DNA of 64,000 bases. Origin: Chryseobacterium defluvii (GTDB lineage Bacteria > Bacteroidota > Bacteroidia > Flavobacteriales > Weeksellaceae). The notes beneath the pieces were generated by a model. It was not told where the DNA came from and searched no databases. It saw only the letters and a list, made by a program, of their open reading frames with translations. The translations under genes and the position numbers were made by a program. Position 1 is the stretch's first letter, and each line of letters starts with the position of its first letter. Where the stretch lies: contig NZ_RBXB01000001.1 in assembly GCF_003634775.1 (NCBI RefSeq), forward strand, positions 1,240,001 through 1,304,000, written 5' to 3'. Shown here one piece after another: positions 1 to 8,832 of the stretch.

Positions 1-14
1 AATCAAAAGCGGTT

Positions 15-236
15 ATGAATAAAAATGATAACATCCAATGGTTAACAAAAAAGATCCTGAAAATAACAGTTGAAATCCAAAAAAAATTTCCGGAACTGTA
101 TGATCTTTTAAATGAAACCCCGTTGTTTCTTTCTGATCGAAAAAGGAAAATCACAATTGAAGACTTCAGGCAATACCTCCTTTCCATTAGAATGCAGCAA
201 AAGACTTTTGAAAAAAATAGTAGAATTAATATATGA
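15..236 (+). CDS. small hypothetical protein (73 aa)
   Basis: A short ATG-initiated frame encodes a charged, helix-rich soluble protein with no signal peptide, membrane segment or cysteine. It contains a KKFPELYDLL stretch reminiscent of small Bacteroidota hypothetical proteins, but I do not recognise a named family. It lies on the same strand as the next two genes and about 100 bp before the next frame. The region 237-333 between them shows nothing convincing. An overlapping frame at 112-300 is out of phase and looks like a shadow. No function is assigned. Confidence 0.5.
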   Translation: MNKNDNIQWLTKKILKITVEIQKKFPELYDLLNETPLFLSDRKRKITIEDFRQYLLSIRMQQKTFEKNSRINI

Positions 237-333
237 TACAGGCCTGATTTATAAGCAGGCATATAGACATATCATTTCAATTTGTCACACGATTCTTTAA
301 AGTAAATTCTAAATTTTGATAAAATTATAAGTT

Positions 334-603
334 ATGAAAACAATACATCTTTTTCAATTTAAAAATTCCATTACCCATAAAATTCCGTTTTTTAGTGAAG
401 AATCTAAAATTAACACTTTGAATGATTTAATGGGATCTGATTTAATAAATACAGAAAAAGTCACCGAATTTATAATTGACATTCCGGATGATTTTATTTT
501 TGAAGATACCGGAAAAGATGATTTACTACGACTGTGTGAAAAAGCCAAAGAAACGATTGATCATTACTTTACAACCAGTTTGAATGATTATGATGTTCTT
601 TAA
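334..603 (+). CDS. hypothetical protein (89 aa)
   Basis: This acidic, soluble 89-residue protein is rich in Asp, Glu and Ile and has no membrane segment or obvious catalytic motif. The ATG follows an AT-rich leader with no Shine-Dalgarno match. It ends about 85 bp before the ChaA start and is co-oriented with it, so the two could be cotranscribed. I recognise no family. Coding likelihood rests on a clean frame with natural codon use. Confidence 0.55.
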   Translation: MKTIHLFQFKNSITHKIPFFSEESKINTLNDLMGSDLINTEKVTEFIIDIPDDFIFEDTGKDDLLRLCEKAKETIDHYFTTSLNDYDVL

Positions 604-687
604 AAGTTAAGTAATGAATTGATCCGCTTTATAATCCAGATAGTTTATTCTATTGTGTTTTTTAGAGTTGCCCTACATCTATCTGCT

Positions 688-1779
688 ATGAATCAAAAAC
701 TATATCTTTTATTATGGACAATTGTGGTACCTGTTTTAGCATGGGTCGCCTATTTCTGTATTCCTTTAATGTTGGGAGGGGTATGGTATTCGTTATTTCT
801 CACAATCTTATTAATCGGTTCAGTTCTTGCCGCAGTGCATCATGCTGAAGTAATCGCGTATAAAACCGGGGAACCTTTCGGTACATTTCTTCTTGCCCTG
901 GCTATTACAATTATAGAAGTTGCTTTAATTGCCTCATTAATGATAATGGCCAACAACAAGCTTGATACAATTTCACTTGCGCGGGATACCGTACTGGCGG
1001 CAGTAATGATAATTCTGACGGGAATTATAGGTGTATGCATATTAGTAGGTGCCGCCCGTTACAAGGAACAGGTATTCAGCCTTCAGAGTGTGAGTGCATC
1101 ATTGGTAACTCTTACTGCCATATTGGTATTTGTACTTATTTTACCCAATTATACCATAAGTATTGATAAATCTGAATACAGCCCGGTACAGTTGATATTC
1201 ATAGCTTCCGTATGTCTGGTGTTATATATTAGTTTTATTATGATTCAGACGGTGAGACACAGAGAATATTTTTCATCACCTTATGCAAAGGAAGATGAAG
1301 AATTGCTCCCGGAAAAGCCCACTCTGAAAGTTACGCTCATCAGTATAATATTTCTGATATTATGTCTTGCCATTGTTGTTTTACTTGCCAAATCACTAGC
1401 CCCCGATATAGAAATGATGGTATTGAAGGCCGGCGCTCCCAAATCTTTAGTAGGAGTTATAATTGCAGCAGTAGTATTGCTTCCTGAGGGAATTGCTGCC
1501 TTTCAGGCTGCCTGGAAAAACCGCATACAAACCAGTCTTAATCTCGCTTTGGGGTCAGCTCTCGCCAGTATCGGGCTTACGATTCCGGCAGTTGCAGTGG
1601 TTTCTGTAGTAACAGGAATGAGAATAACGCTCGGGATTGATATGAAAGCTATGATACTGCTTGTTTTAGCACAGTTTACTATTATTCTTGCCCTGGCCAC
1701 AGGACGAACCAATATACTGCAGGGTATTGTACTTTTAATGGTATTTATAGTCTATCTTTTTATGATTATTTTTCCCTGA
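688..1779 (+). CDS. chaA: ChaA-type calcium/sodium:proton antiporter
   Basis: This is an integral membrane exchanger of the Ca2+/cation antiporter (CaCA) superfamily, expected to swap cytoplasmic Na+ or Ca2+ for protons. The protein is almost wholly hydrophobic with about 10-11 helices. Helix 3 carries HHAEVIAYKTGEPFG and the following helix ITIIEVALI, the ChaA form of the first alpha repeat. The second repeat is near LLPEGIAAFQAAWKNR. The frame is open from a TTG at 619, but ATG 688 gives 363 residues, close to the E. coli ChaA length, and is preferred. After the stop, 1785-1811 can fold as CTAACCT/AGGTTAG, without a clean T run. Confidence 0.85.
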   Translation: MNQKLYLLLWTIVVPVLAWVAYFCIPLMLGGVWYSLFLTILLIGSVLAAVHHAEVIAYKTGEPFGTFLLALAITIIEVALIASLMIMANNKLDTISLARDTVLAAVMIILTGIIGVCILVGAARYKEQVFSLQSVSASLVTLTAILVFVLILPNYTISIDKSEYSPVQLIFIASVCLVLYISFIMIQTVRHREYFSSPYAKEDEELLPEKPTLKVTLISIIFLILCLAIVVLLAKSLAPDIEMMVLKAGAPKSLVGVIIAAVVLLPEGIAAFQAAWKNRIQTSLNLALGSALASIGLTIPAVAVVSVVTGMRITLGIDMKAMILLVLAQFTIILALATGRTNILQGIVLLMVFIVYLFMIIFP

Positions 1780-1953
1780 TCATGCTAACCTGAAAATTGA
1801 ATGAAGGTTAGTCTGGCTGATCAAATACAAGACTTTTTACTGCGCCGGTTTTTATTTTAGAATAACTATAAATTATTGGTTCAATTTTATGTAAATCAAT
1901 AAATTATGAAATAATCTGATTCATTTTATATAAGATAAAAGTGTTATCGGAAT

Positions 1954-1961
1954 TATTTTTG
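1954..1961 (+). promoter_or_regulatory. candidate -7 box upstream of ferritin
   Basis: TATTTTTG matches the Bacteroidota -7 consensus TAnnTTTG and lies 36 bp before the ferritin ATG. No good TTG is visible at the expected -33 position, so this is a partial match. The rest of 1812-1997 is AT-rich with nothing else I can name. Confidence 0.45.
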
Positions 1962-1997
1962 CATCATTAACCTCATAACCACACTAAAATATGAATT

Positions 1998-2549
1998 ATG
2001 AATACGAACAGACTTTCCGAAATAATGGAAAAAGCACTGAGTGACCAAATGAATAAAGAAATTCATGCATCACACGTTTTTTTATCGTATGGAATCTGGG
2101 CCGATGACAAAGGGTATCAGGGAATTGCCAATTTCCTTTACAGGCACGCACAGGAAGAAAGAAATCATTCCATCAAATTCATGGAGTATATCCTGAACAG
2201 AGGTGGTAAACCTAAAGTGGAGGCCATTCCGGCCCCTCCGGCAGATCCGGATTCTTTAACGGCATGTTTTGATGGTGTTTTCAAACATGAGGTGGACAAT
2301 ACAACATCCATTTACAGGTTGGTGGATCTTGCCATGGAAGAAAAAGACTGGGCGACCTGGAACTTTATGCAGTGGTTCGTACAAGAGCAGATTGAAGAAG
2401 AAACCTTAGCTCAGAACCTGATCGATAAATTGAAAATTGCAGGGGGCGACAGAGCGACAGACGAATCTTTATTTACATTAGATAAAACATTACAGGAAAC
2501 ACCGAATGAGGTCCCGTTGGCCCAGGAGGCTACAGGGAATAACCCATAA
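1998..2549 (+). CDS. ftnA: ferritin (non-haem, FtnA-like)
   Basis: This cytoplasmic iron-storage protein is expected to form a 24-subunit shell and oxidise Fe2+ at a di-iron site. Ferroxidase ligands are visible at E21 (MNKEIHASH), E54 and H57 (QEERNH), with further acidic residues in the HEVDNTTSIY and QEQIEEE helices. The 183 residues exceed the usual 165-175 because of a flexible C-terminal tail after residue 160. It stands alone, with its own promoter-like box and a following terminator. No haem-ligand Met typical of bacterioferritin is evident. Confidence 0.93.
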   Translation: MNTNRLSEIMEKALSDQMNKEIHASHVFLSYGIWADDKGYQGIANFLYRHAQEERNHSIKFMEYILNRGGKPKVEAIPAPPADPDSLTACFDGVFKHEVDNTTSIYRLVDLAMEEKDWATWNFMQWFVQEQIEEETLAQNLIDKLKIAGGDRATDESLFTLDKTLQETPNEVPLAQEATGNNP

Positions 2550-2580
2550 GATATACCATACAACGTAAAAATTATTTTCA

Positions 2581-2611
2581 AAATCTGCCCGAAATATGGG
2601 TGGATTTTTTT
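2581..2611 (+). terminator. rho-independent terminator after ferritin
   Basis: AAATCTGCCC and GGGTGGATTT form a ten-pair stem with two G-T wobbles around a six-base loop, followed by a run of T. It lies about 30 bp after the ferritin stop. Confidence 0.75.
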
Positions 2612-2636
2612 ATTATGAAACTCACCTTAAATTCAC

Positions 2637-2644
2637 TATCTTTG
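2637..2644 (+). promoter_or_regulatory. candidate -7 box for ychF
   Basis: TATCTTTG is a full match to TAnnTTTG, 73 bp before the ychF ATG. The -33 element is not obvious. Confidence 0.5.
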
Positions 2645-2717
2645 CCCGCTGAAAGTCCAATGGTCGATAACCTCCCTGAAACTTTCAAAATTGAACATTA
2701 AACTCTGAACATACATT

Positions 2718-3809
2718 ATGAAATGTGGAATCGTAGGCTTACCGAATGTAGGTAAATCAACCCTTTTTAACTGTTTAAGCAATGCAAAAGCTCAATCAGC
2801 AAATTATCCTTTCTGTACTATTGAGCCTAACTTAGGAACAGTTTCCGTTCCGGATCACAGATTGTTCGAACTGGAAAAACTGGTAAAACCGGAAAGAGTT
2901 TTACCGGCAGTTGTGGAAATCGTTGATATTGCAGGTTTGGTAAAAGGAGCGAGCAAAGGAGAAGGATTAGGAAACCAGTTTTTGGCGAACATCAGAGAAT
3001 GTGAAGCTATCATCCATGTATTGAGATGTTTTGATAACGGAAATATTGTTCACGTGGAAGGGTCGGTAGATCCGCTGAGAGATAAAGAAATTATCGATAT
3101 TGAGCTTCAGCTGAAAGATCTTGAAACCGTAGGTAAAGCAGTTGAAAAAGCTAAAAAATTCATTAAGTCGGGGAAGAAAGAAGATGTTTTAACGTATGAA
3201 ACACTTCAAAATCTTCAACAGTTCATCGAAGATGGTAAAAATGCGAGAGAGTTCCCTGTAAATGACCTGACAAAACCTATTATTGATGAGGTTCAGCTGT
3301 TAACTAAAAAACCCGTGCTTTATGTTTGTAACGTGGATGAAAACTCCATTAAAAACGGAAATGAATGGATTGGTAAGATTGAGGAAATGGCTAAGAATGA
3401 AGGAGCGGAAGTAGTAGTTTTAGCAGCTCAGATCGAAGCGGATATCAACGAGCTTGAAACATTTGAAGAAAGACAGATTTTCCTTGAAGAATTGGGCCTT
3501 GAAGAACCGGGAGTCAACCGTCTGATCAGAAAAGCATATGACCTGTTGAAACTTCAGACGTATTTTACGGCAGGAGTGAAAGAGGTGAGAGCATGGACTA
3601 TCGGAAAAGGGTGGACAGCCCCTCAGGCAGCCGGGGTAATCCATACGGATTTTGAAAAAGGATTCATCCGTGCGGAAGTCATTAAGTATAATGATTACAT
3701 CAACTTCGGTTCTGAAGTGAAAGTGAAAGAAGCAGGAAAGCTATCTGTAGAAGGAAAAGAATACATTGTTCAGGATGGTGATATCATGCACTTCAGATTT
3801 AACGTATAA
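2718..3809 (+). CDS. ychF: YchF/OLA1-family redox-regulated ATPase
   Basis: This is an Obg-family P-loop protein that binds ribosomes and, in this branch, prefers ATP to GTP. The G1 loop GLPNVGKST lies at residues 7-15 and the G3 motif DIAG near residue 75. The G4 position reads NVDE instead of NKxD, the known signature of ATP preference. A TGS domain fills the last 85 residues (ending in QDGDIMHFRFNV). The length of 363 aa is standard. It is monocistronic between two terminators. Confidence 0.97.
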   Translation: MKCGIVGLPNVGKSTLFNCLSNAKAQSANYPFCTIEPNLGTVSVPDHRLFELEKLVKPERVLPAVVEIVDIAGLVKGASKGEGLGNQFLANIRECEAIIHVLRCFDNGNIVHVEGSVDPLRDKEIIDIELQLKDLETVGKAVEKAKKFIKSGKKEDVLTYETLQNLQQFIEDGKNAREFPVNDLTKPIIDEVQLLTKKPVLYVCNVDENSIKNGNEWIGKIEEMAKNEGAEVVVLAAQIEADINELETFEERQIFLEELGLEEPGVNRLIRKAYDLLKLQTYFTAGVKEVRAWTIGKGWTAPQAAGVIHTDFEKGFIRAEVIKYNDYINFGSEVKVKEAGKLSVEGKEYIVQDGDIMHFRFNV

Positions 3810-3842
3810 GAAAAGTATTAAAGTTAGTTATAGTAATTAAAA

Positions 3843-3873
3843 AACGCTTCCATCATTTTTTGGAAGCGTTTTT
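3843..3873 (+). terminator. terminator after ychF
   Basis: AACGCTTCC pairs perfectly with GGAAGCGTT across a ten-base loop and is followed by T5. The hairpin also ends transcription arriving on the minus strand only weakly. Confidence 0.85.
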
Positions 3874-3892
3874 GTTGGTAAGTACAGAATAT

Positions 3893-4166
3893 TTATTGAC
3901 TCCATAATTGAGTATTGATGTTGAAAAATAAACCGTTGTTTTCCAGCTCAAACTGCTCCGGTTTTTGATTCCTGGAATTGTTGATCGCAATGAATCTGAT
4001 CACGCCATTTTTCTGCTGTCTGAAAATATCGATGACATTGTAATCTTTATAGTTATATTGATACAGGAGGCCGTTTCCTACAATATAGCAATTATTGTTC
4101 TTTTTTTAACCGTAAGAGTGCTGTTGAATATTCATAGAACTGCGTATATTTGAATTTTACAAATCC
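3893..4166 (-). pseudogene. decayed C-terminal fragment of an unknown protein, frameshifted
   Basis: The minus strand encodes a natural-looking protein tail of about 65 residues (including YIVGNGLLYQYNYKDYN and ending FFNINTQLWSQ) that stops at 3893-3895. It has no start: a stop closes the frame just upstream. In the next frame, the segment before it reads on as KFKYTQFYEYSTALLRLKK and stops just past a run of seven A (plus-strand T at 4101-4107). Joining the two frames at that homopolymer gives one continuous protein. The 5' end is cut off by the AraC gene and its promoter. The family is unknown. Confidence 0.6.
4122..4152 (+). promoter_or_regulatory. promoter of the AraC-family gene
   Basis: TGTTG at 4122-4126, 18 bp, then TATATTTG at 4145-4152 fits the Bacteroidota -33/-7 consensus. 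The -7 box overlaps the TTG at 4150 that could otherwise start the next frame, which supports the ATG at 4174 as the true start. Confidence 0.72.
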
Positions 4167-4173
4167 TGATCGT

Positions 4174-5112
4174 ATGGAAAGAATAGCTCACACTTCTCTG
4201 GAAGATTTCTATAAGGAAATGACGGCCAAATTAGGCAAAGACCTCGAAAGCATTTTTCCGAAAGGGCTTCATAAAGATATTGGACACTTCAATATATTTG
4301 ATATTGCTCCTACGATTGAAAGAATAAAAGCAACTTCCGAAATGCCTTACAACAGGAGGAAATATTATAAAATAAGCCTGATCAGAGGGAAAAACAGGGC
4401 AGAATATGCAGATAAAATAATTTCCATAAAGAAAAACGCTTTATTGTTTGCAACACCTAAGGTACCTTATCACTGGGTTCCGGAGGATCCGGACCAATCC
4501 GGAAGCTTTTGTGTATTTACAGAAGATTTTTTTATGAAAAACAGCTTCCTGAAATCTCTTGAAGATCTGCCTTTATTTCAGCCGGGTGGTATTCCTGTTT
4601 TTGAAATTGATGATGAACAGGCAGAAGAAATAGAGATCCTGTTTTCTAAAATGAAAAAAGAGATTGCCTCTGATTACCTATTTAAATATGACCTGATCAG
4701 AAATTATGTCCTGGAGCTGGTTCATTATGGTCAGAAACTACAACCGGCTGCTAAATTATCGACCTCTAATGATGCTTCTCTCAGAGTGGTCTCATTATTC
4801 ATTGAATTGCTTGAAAGACAATTTCCTATTGAGTCTTCCGAGCAGAGGCTACAGCTGAGAACAGCAAAGGATTATGCAGAAAGATTAGCAGTACATGTTA
4901 ATTATCTTAATAAAAAATTGAAAGAAAGTACGGGTAAGACCACGACCGAATTTATTGCTGACCGCCTGATTCAGGAAGCCAAAATACTATTGAGGCAAAC
5001 TCAGTGGAATATTTCGGAAATATCTTATGCGCTGGGGTTTGAAGAATTGGCCCATTTTTCTAATTTCTTTAAACGCAAAACATCTTTTGCCCCTCTGGAA
5101 TTCCGTTCCTGA
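4174..5112 (+). CDS. AraC-family transcriptional regulator
   Basis: This 312-residue cytoplasmic regulator has an N-terminal cupin-like sensing domain (roughly residues 20-190) and a C-terminal pair of helix-turn-helix motifs. The second HTH reads ISEISYALGFEELAHFSNFF followed by FAPLEF, the usual AraC signature. The start was placed at ATG 4174 because the upstream TTG lies in the -7 promoter box. The SDR gene follows 85 bp downstream on the same strand, so regulation of that gene is a reasonable inference, common for such pairs. The effector is unknown. Confidence 0.88.
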   Translation: MERIAHTSLEDFYKEMTAKLGKDLESIFPKGLHKDIGHFNIFDIAPTIERIKATSEMPYNRRKYYKISLIRGKNRAEYADKIISIKKNALLFATPKVPYHWVPEDPDQSGSFCVFTEDFFMKNSFLKSLEDLPLFQPGGIPVFEIDDEQAEEIEILFSKMKKEIASDYLFKYDLIRNYVLELVHYGQKLQPAAKLSTSNDASLRVVSLFIELLERQFPIESSEQRLQLRTAKDYAERLAVHVNYLNKKLKESTGKTTTEFIADRLIQEAKILLRQTQWNISEISYALGFEELAHFSNFFKRKTSFAPLEFRS

Positions 5113-5196
5113 TTTGAATTTTGCAAATTTCAGTTTGATTGGAGCAAATCAACCTGTTGTGGAAATCCTCAATTTTGTATCATTAAATATTAAATC

Positions 5197-5970
5197 ATGG
5201 AAAAAATGAACACAAAAACAAAAATTGCGTTAATAACCGGCGGAAGTCGCGGACTAGGAAAAAATTCAGCATTAAAAATTGCAGAAAAAGGCCTGGATGT
5301 AATTCTTACCTATAAAAGCAATAAAGAAGAGGCTGATAAAGTAGTAAGAGAAATTCAGGCTTTGGGAAGAAAGGCTATTGCTTATCAATTGGATACAAAA
5401 GATACTAAAAGCTTTGATGCTTTTGTAAAAAATGTAGGCGATCATTTGGAAGAAAACACGGGAAGCAGAAATATTGATTACCTTATAAATAATGCAGGAA
5501 CATCTTTACACGCACCCATTACTGAGGTTACGGAAGAGCAGTTGGATGATGTGGTGGATATTCATTTTAAAGGAGTATTTTTCTTAACCCAGAAATTATT
5601 GCCCATAATCAATGAAGGTGGCGGAATTATCAATATTTCATCCGGACTGGCAAGATTTGCAACACCGGGATATTCAGTGTATGGCGGTATCAAAGCTGGA
5701 ATTGAAATGCTGACGAAATATATGGCGAAAGAATTAGGCCCAAGAAAAATCAAAGCTAATGTTGTTGCTCCGGGAGCCATTGAAACAGATTTCGGAGGTG
5801 GAATGGTAAGAGACATCAAAGAAGTGAATGACACTATTGCGGGTGTAACTGCTTTGGGAAGAGTGGGGCTTCCGGATGATATAGGCGGGGTGGTCGCTTT
5901 TCTGTGTATGGAAGATGCGGGATGGATTAATGGTCAGCGGATTGAAGTTTCCGGCGGAATGTTCTTATAA
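5197..5970 (+). CDS. short-chain dehydrogenase/reductase (classical SDR)
   Basis: This NAD(P)-dependent oxidoreductase has the classical Rossmann fold. The cofactor motif ITGGSRGLGK is near residues 13-22, NNAG near residue 98, the catalytic Ser in INISSGLAR, and YGGIKAG supplies Tyr and Lys. The 257 aa length is standard. It could start at ATG 5197 or at ATG 5206 (MNTKTK). It is closest in style to FabG-like or sugar/quinone reductases; the substrate cannot be told. It lies directly after the AraC regulator and ends in a strong terminator. Confidence 0.9.
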   Translation: MEKMNTKTKIALITGGSRGLGKNSALKIAEKGLDVILTYKSNKEEADKVVREIQALGRKAIAYQLDTKDTKSFDAFVKNVGDHLEENTGSRNIDYLINNAGTSLHAPITEVTEEQLDDVVDIHFKGVFFLTQKLLPIINEGGGIINISSGLARFATPGYSVYGGIKAGIEMLTKYMAKELGPRKIKANVVAPGAIETDFGGGMVRDIKEVNDTIAGVTALGRVGLPDDIGGVVAFLCMEDAGWINGQRIEVSGGMFL

Positions 5971-5977
5971 AAATAAA

Positions 5978-6006
5978 AAACAGTAGATATTCTACTGTTT
6001 TTTTTA
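5978..6006 (+). terminator. terminator after the SDR gene
   Basis: AAACAGTAGA and TCTACTGTTT form a perfect ten-pair stem with a three-base loop, followed by more T. Confidence 0.9.
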
Positions 6007-6054
6007 TCTTTAATACATGATACTGATGAATATTTTCCAGTCTCATTCCAATAT

Positions 6055-7521
6055 ATGATTAAAGAATTTTTGAGTCAGTATCCTTACATCTTAATTGGGG
6101 CAGAAGTGCTGTATTGTATCAGTATTGTTTTGTTGGCTGCAAAAATTATCATGGATACTAAAGCAACAAGCAAGACACTTGCTTACCTGCTTCTTATCAT
6201 CTTCCTGCCTGTTGTTGGAATCATAATTTATTTCGTTTTTGGAGTTAATTACAGGAAAAACAAGTTCTATACGTTCAGTGTAGCAAGAAATGAGCGGATT
6301 TATAATTTGGCACAGAAATATATTCAGGAAACACATTCTAAAACCTTGCAGGACAGGAGAGAAGAGGTGAAGGATTTCATCAATACGATTAATTTTCTGT
6401 ATAATGCCACCTATTCTCCCTTATCCCAGGAAAACCATGTTGAAGTATTATTGAACGGGGAAGAAAAGTTCCCCAGAGTTTTTGAAGCCATAAAAAAGGC
6501 AAAGTATCATATCCATCTTGAATATTATATTTATGAAAACGATGATATAGGAAACAAGCTTGCCGATCTGCTTATAGAAAAAGCCGGTGAAGGGGTCATG
6601 GTAAGATTTCTTTACGATGATTTCGGGAGCGGGAAGATTGGTAAAAAACTTCTTTCAAGATTGAGGGCATCCGGCATTGAGGTATTTCCGGTCAATAAAA
6701 TCAAGTTCAGGATTCTGGCGAACAGAGTCAATTACAGAGATCACAGGAAAATTATTATTATAGACGCAGTTGAAGTTTTTACTGGGGGGATTAATGTTTC
6801 GGACAAATACATTAACTGTGAAAATCAGTTGTATTGGAGAGATGTTCATTTATATATTAAAGGGCATGGAGCTTTTTATTTCCAGTTTTTATTTTGGAGC
6901 AACTGGGTTTTTGCCGTAAAGAACATCCCTGAAATATCCGGTGAATATTTCAGATACGACAGCAGCCATACAGGGAAAACCATTGTTCAGGTAGCGGCAA
7001 GCGGACCCAATACGAAACCGTCTATTATGCTGAGTACAAATTCTGCCATCCTTTCTGCAAAGGAGAAGGTATATATAACCACTCCTTATTTTATTCCTGT
7101 GGAAACAGTCTTAAATGCCATCAAACAGGCGGCACTTGCGGGGCTTGATGTGAGGCTGATGGTCCCTAAAACCGGGGATTCTGTAGTGGTGAATGCCGCT
7201 GCCTATTCTTACTATGAGGAACTATTGCAAAATAATGTACGTTTGTTTTTTTATGAAAAAGGGTTTATCCATTCCAAAACAATGATCATAGATGATCATT
7301 TTTCATGTGTAGGAACTGCCAATATGGATGCAAGAAGTCAGGAGCTGAACTTTGAAGTCAATACTTTCATTTTTGACAAAGCCATTAATCTCAGACTCAA
7401 AGAAGTCTTTCTTGAGGATATGAGATATTGCGAGGAAATAACGCTTGAGAAATGGCAAAAAAGACCAAAAGGGAAAGTGTTCTTCGAACATCTGGCCAGA
7501 TTGCTTTCCCCATTGATATAG
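6055..7521 (+). CDS. cls: cardiolipin synthase (phospholipase D superfamily)
   Basis: This membrane enzyme condenses two phosphatidylglycerol molecules to cardiolipin. Two N-terminal transmembrane helices (about residues 8-28 and 38-62) precede two PLD catalytic motifs, HRKIIIID near residue 230 and HSKTMIIDD near residue 405, each followed by the expected GG/GTAN stretch. The length of 488 aa is typical of ClsA. The stop codon abuts the stop codon of the convergent aminotransferase gene with no base between them, and no terminator hairpin is visible at the junction. Confidence 0.95.
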   Translation: MIKEFLSQYPYILIGAEVLYCISIVLLAAKIIMDTKATSKTLAYLLLIIFLPVVGIIIYFVFGVNYRKNKFYTFSVARNERIYNLAQKYIQETHSKTLQDRREEVKDFINTINFLYNATYSPLSQENHVEVLLNGEEKFPRVFEAIKKAKYHIHLEYYIYENDDIGNKLADLLIEKAGEGVMVRFLYDDFGSGKIGKKLLSRLRASGIEVFPVNKIKFRILANRVNYRDHRKIIIIDAVEVFTGGINVSDKYINCENQLYWRDVHLYIKGHGAFYFQFLFWSNWVFAVKNIPEISGEYFRYDSSHTGKTIVQVAASGPNTKPSIMLSTNSAILSAKEKVYITTPYFIPVETVLNAIKQAALAGLDVRLMVPKTGDSVVVNAAAYSYYEELLQNNVRLFFYEKGFIHSKTMIIDDHFSCVGTANMDARSQELNFEVNTFIFDKAINLRLKEVFLEDMRYCEEITLEKWQKRPKGKVFFEHLARLLSPLI

Positions 7522-8670
7522 TTAGACTTTTGCAAGATATTCCAATGCCTGTTCCAGTGTTTCCTGTTTTTTGGCAAAGCATAGACGGATCACATGCTCA
7601 CTCAGCTTATTTTTATAGAAGGAAGAGAACGGAACACTTGCCACCTTGTGGTTAATAGTAAGTTCCTGTGCAAAATCAAAATCATTTTTATCGGAAATCT
7701 TATCATATTTTACCCCCTGAAAATAAGTTCCTTCACAATCCAGTAATTCAAACGAGGTATTAGCAAGGCCTTTACGGAGAAAATCTCTTTTTTCCTGAAA
7801 GAAAATATTGAGCTGATTGTAGTGTTCATCTTCTTTCATGTATTCTGCCAAAGCTAGCTGAATAGGAGTATTCACACAGAACACATTGAACTGGTGTACT
7901 TTTCTGAATTCATCGGTTAAGTTCTTGGGAGCTGCACAATAGCCGATTTTCCAGCCGGTCACATGAAACAGCTTGCCGAAGGAGGCAATCAGAAAGCTTC
8001 TTTCTCTTAATTCAGGGTATTGGCATACGCTTATATGCCGTTTTCCGTCGAACACGATATTTTCATATACCTCGTCACTTAAAATCAAAATGGAAGTATC
8101 TTTTACAATACCGATAAGCTCCTGGATGTCTTTTTCTTTTAAAATCTTTCCGGAAGGATTGTTGGGATTATTGAGAATGATCATTTTTGTTTTTTCACTC
8201 ACTAATCCTTTTACGGCATTCCAGTCAATTTCATAATCCGGTGCCCTCATTTCAAAACGCCTGACGATGCCACCGAAAAGCTCTACCGTAGGCTCATAGC
8301 AATCATAGGCGGGTTCAAAAATAATAACTTCATCATCTTTTTTTATCAATGCGGCAATAGCTGTAAAAATTGCCTGCGTACCTCCGGCGGTGATGGTGAT
8401 CTCAGAATCCGGATGATAGGCAGCCTGATGGCTATTTTCAATTTTTCTGGCGATTTCTTCCTTCAAACTGATCATCCCGCCCAAAGGAGCATATTGATTA
8501 AAGCCTTTTTTAATAAAGTGGTCCACATAATCCAGCAATTTGGAATCAGGCATGAAATCCGGAAACCCTTGTGATAAATTAATGGCCTTGTTGTCATTGG
8601 CCAACTGAGTCATCTGACTGAAAATAGTAGTTCCTACATTGGAAAGTTTGGAAAAAGGAAGCTGTATCAT
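7522..8670 (-). CDS. ybdL: PLP-dependent methionine/aromatic aminotransferase (YbdL-like)
   Basis: This is a fold-type I class I/II aminotransferase, probably using methionine or kynurenine-type donors. It contains the substrate-side motif NPNNPSGK, the internal-aldimine lysine in SFGKLFHVTGWKIGY, and LSDEVYENIVF for cofactor contact. The start MIQLPFSKLSNVGTTIFSQM matches the N-terminal pattern of YbdL-like enzymes, where MT-type aminotransferases start SKLPxVGTTIFS. The length of 382 aa is standard. The 200 bp upstream hold a minus-strand terminator and no obvious own promoter. Confidence 0.88.
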   Translation of the reverse strand: MIQLPFSKLSNVGTTIFSQMTQLANDNKAINLSQGFPDFMPDSKLLDYVDHFIKKGFNQYAPLGGMISLKEEIARKIENSHQAAYHPDSEITITAGGTQAIFTAIAALIKKDDEVIIFEPAYDCYEPTVELFGGIVRRFEMRAPDYEIDWNAVKGLVSEKTKMIILNNPNNPSGKILKEKDIQELIGIVKDTSILILSDEVYENIVFDGKRHISVCQYPELRERSFLIASFGKLFHVTGWKIGYCAAPKNLTDEFRKVHQFNVFCVNTPIQLALAEYMKEDEHYNQLNIFFQEKRDFLRKGLANTSFELLDCEGTYFQGVKYDKISDKNDFDFAQELTINHKVASVPFSSFYKNKLSEHVIRLCFAKKQETLEQALEYLAKV

Positions 8671-8732
8671 ACTGCTGAATTTTTACTGACACCGAATTTA
8701 ATTCATTTTTTACAATCAATGCAGAAATACAA

Positions 8733-8766
8733 TAAAAAAGACTGTCTTTTTGGAGACAGCCTTTTC
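8733..8766 (-). terminator. terminator ending a short minus-strand transcript
   Basis: Read on the minus strand, AAAAGGCTGTCT and AGACAGTCTTTT pair with one mismatch around a six-base loop and are followed by T6. No annotated gene ends here. It closes a stretch of roughly 90 bases downstream of the array A promoter-like box. Confidence 0.65.
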
Positions 8767-8832
8767 ATCTTTTGCCGGTTTTTTTATGTTCAAGTTTTAA
8801 CCGAGTTCATGGTTTGCTTATAGTAATGAAGA

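Noticed and set aside
3965..4153. Plus-strand 62-residue frame
   Set aside because: It is antisense to the decayed minus-strand fragment, whose codon use is natural, and it overlaps the AraC promoter.
4150..4173. TTG start for the AraC gene
   Set aside because: The TTG lies within the TATATTTG -7 box, so it would be upstream of the transcript start.
7452..7655. Plus-strand frame across the cls/aminotransferase junction
   Set aside because: It overlaps the 3' ends of both strong genes out of frame; a shadow.
8790..8815. Six-codon minus-strand frame MNSVKT as a Gws precursor peptide
   Set aside because: Too short for a leader and core peptide, with no Lys/Trp or other core motif; only noted as part of the short orphan transcript.
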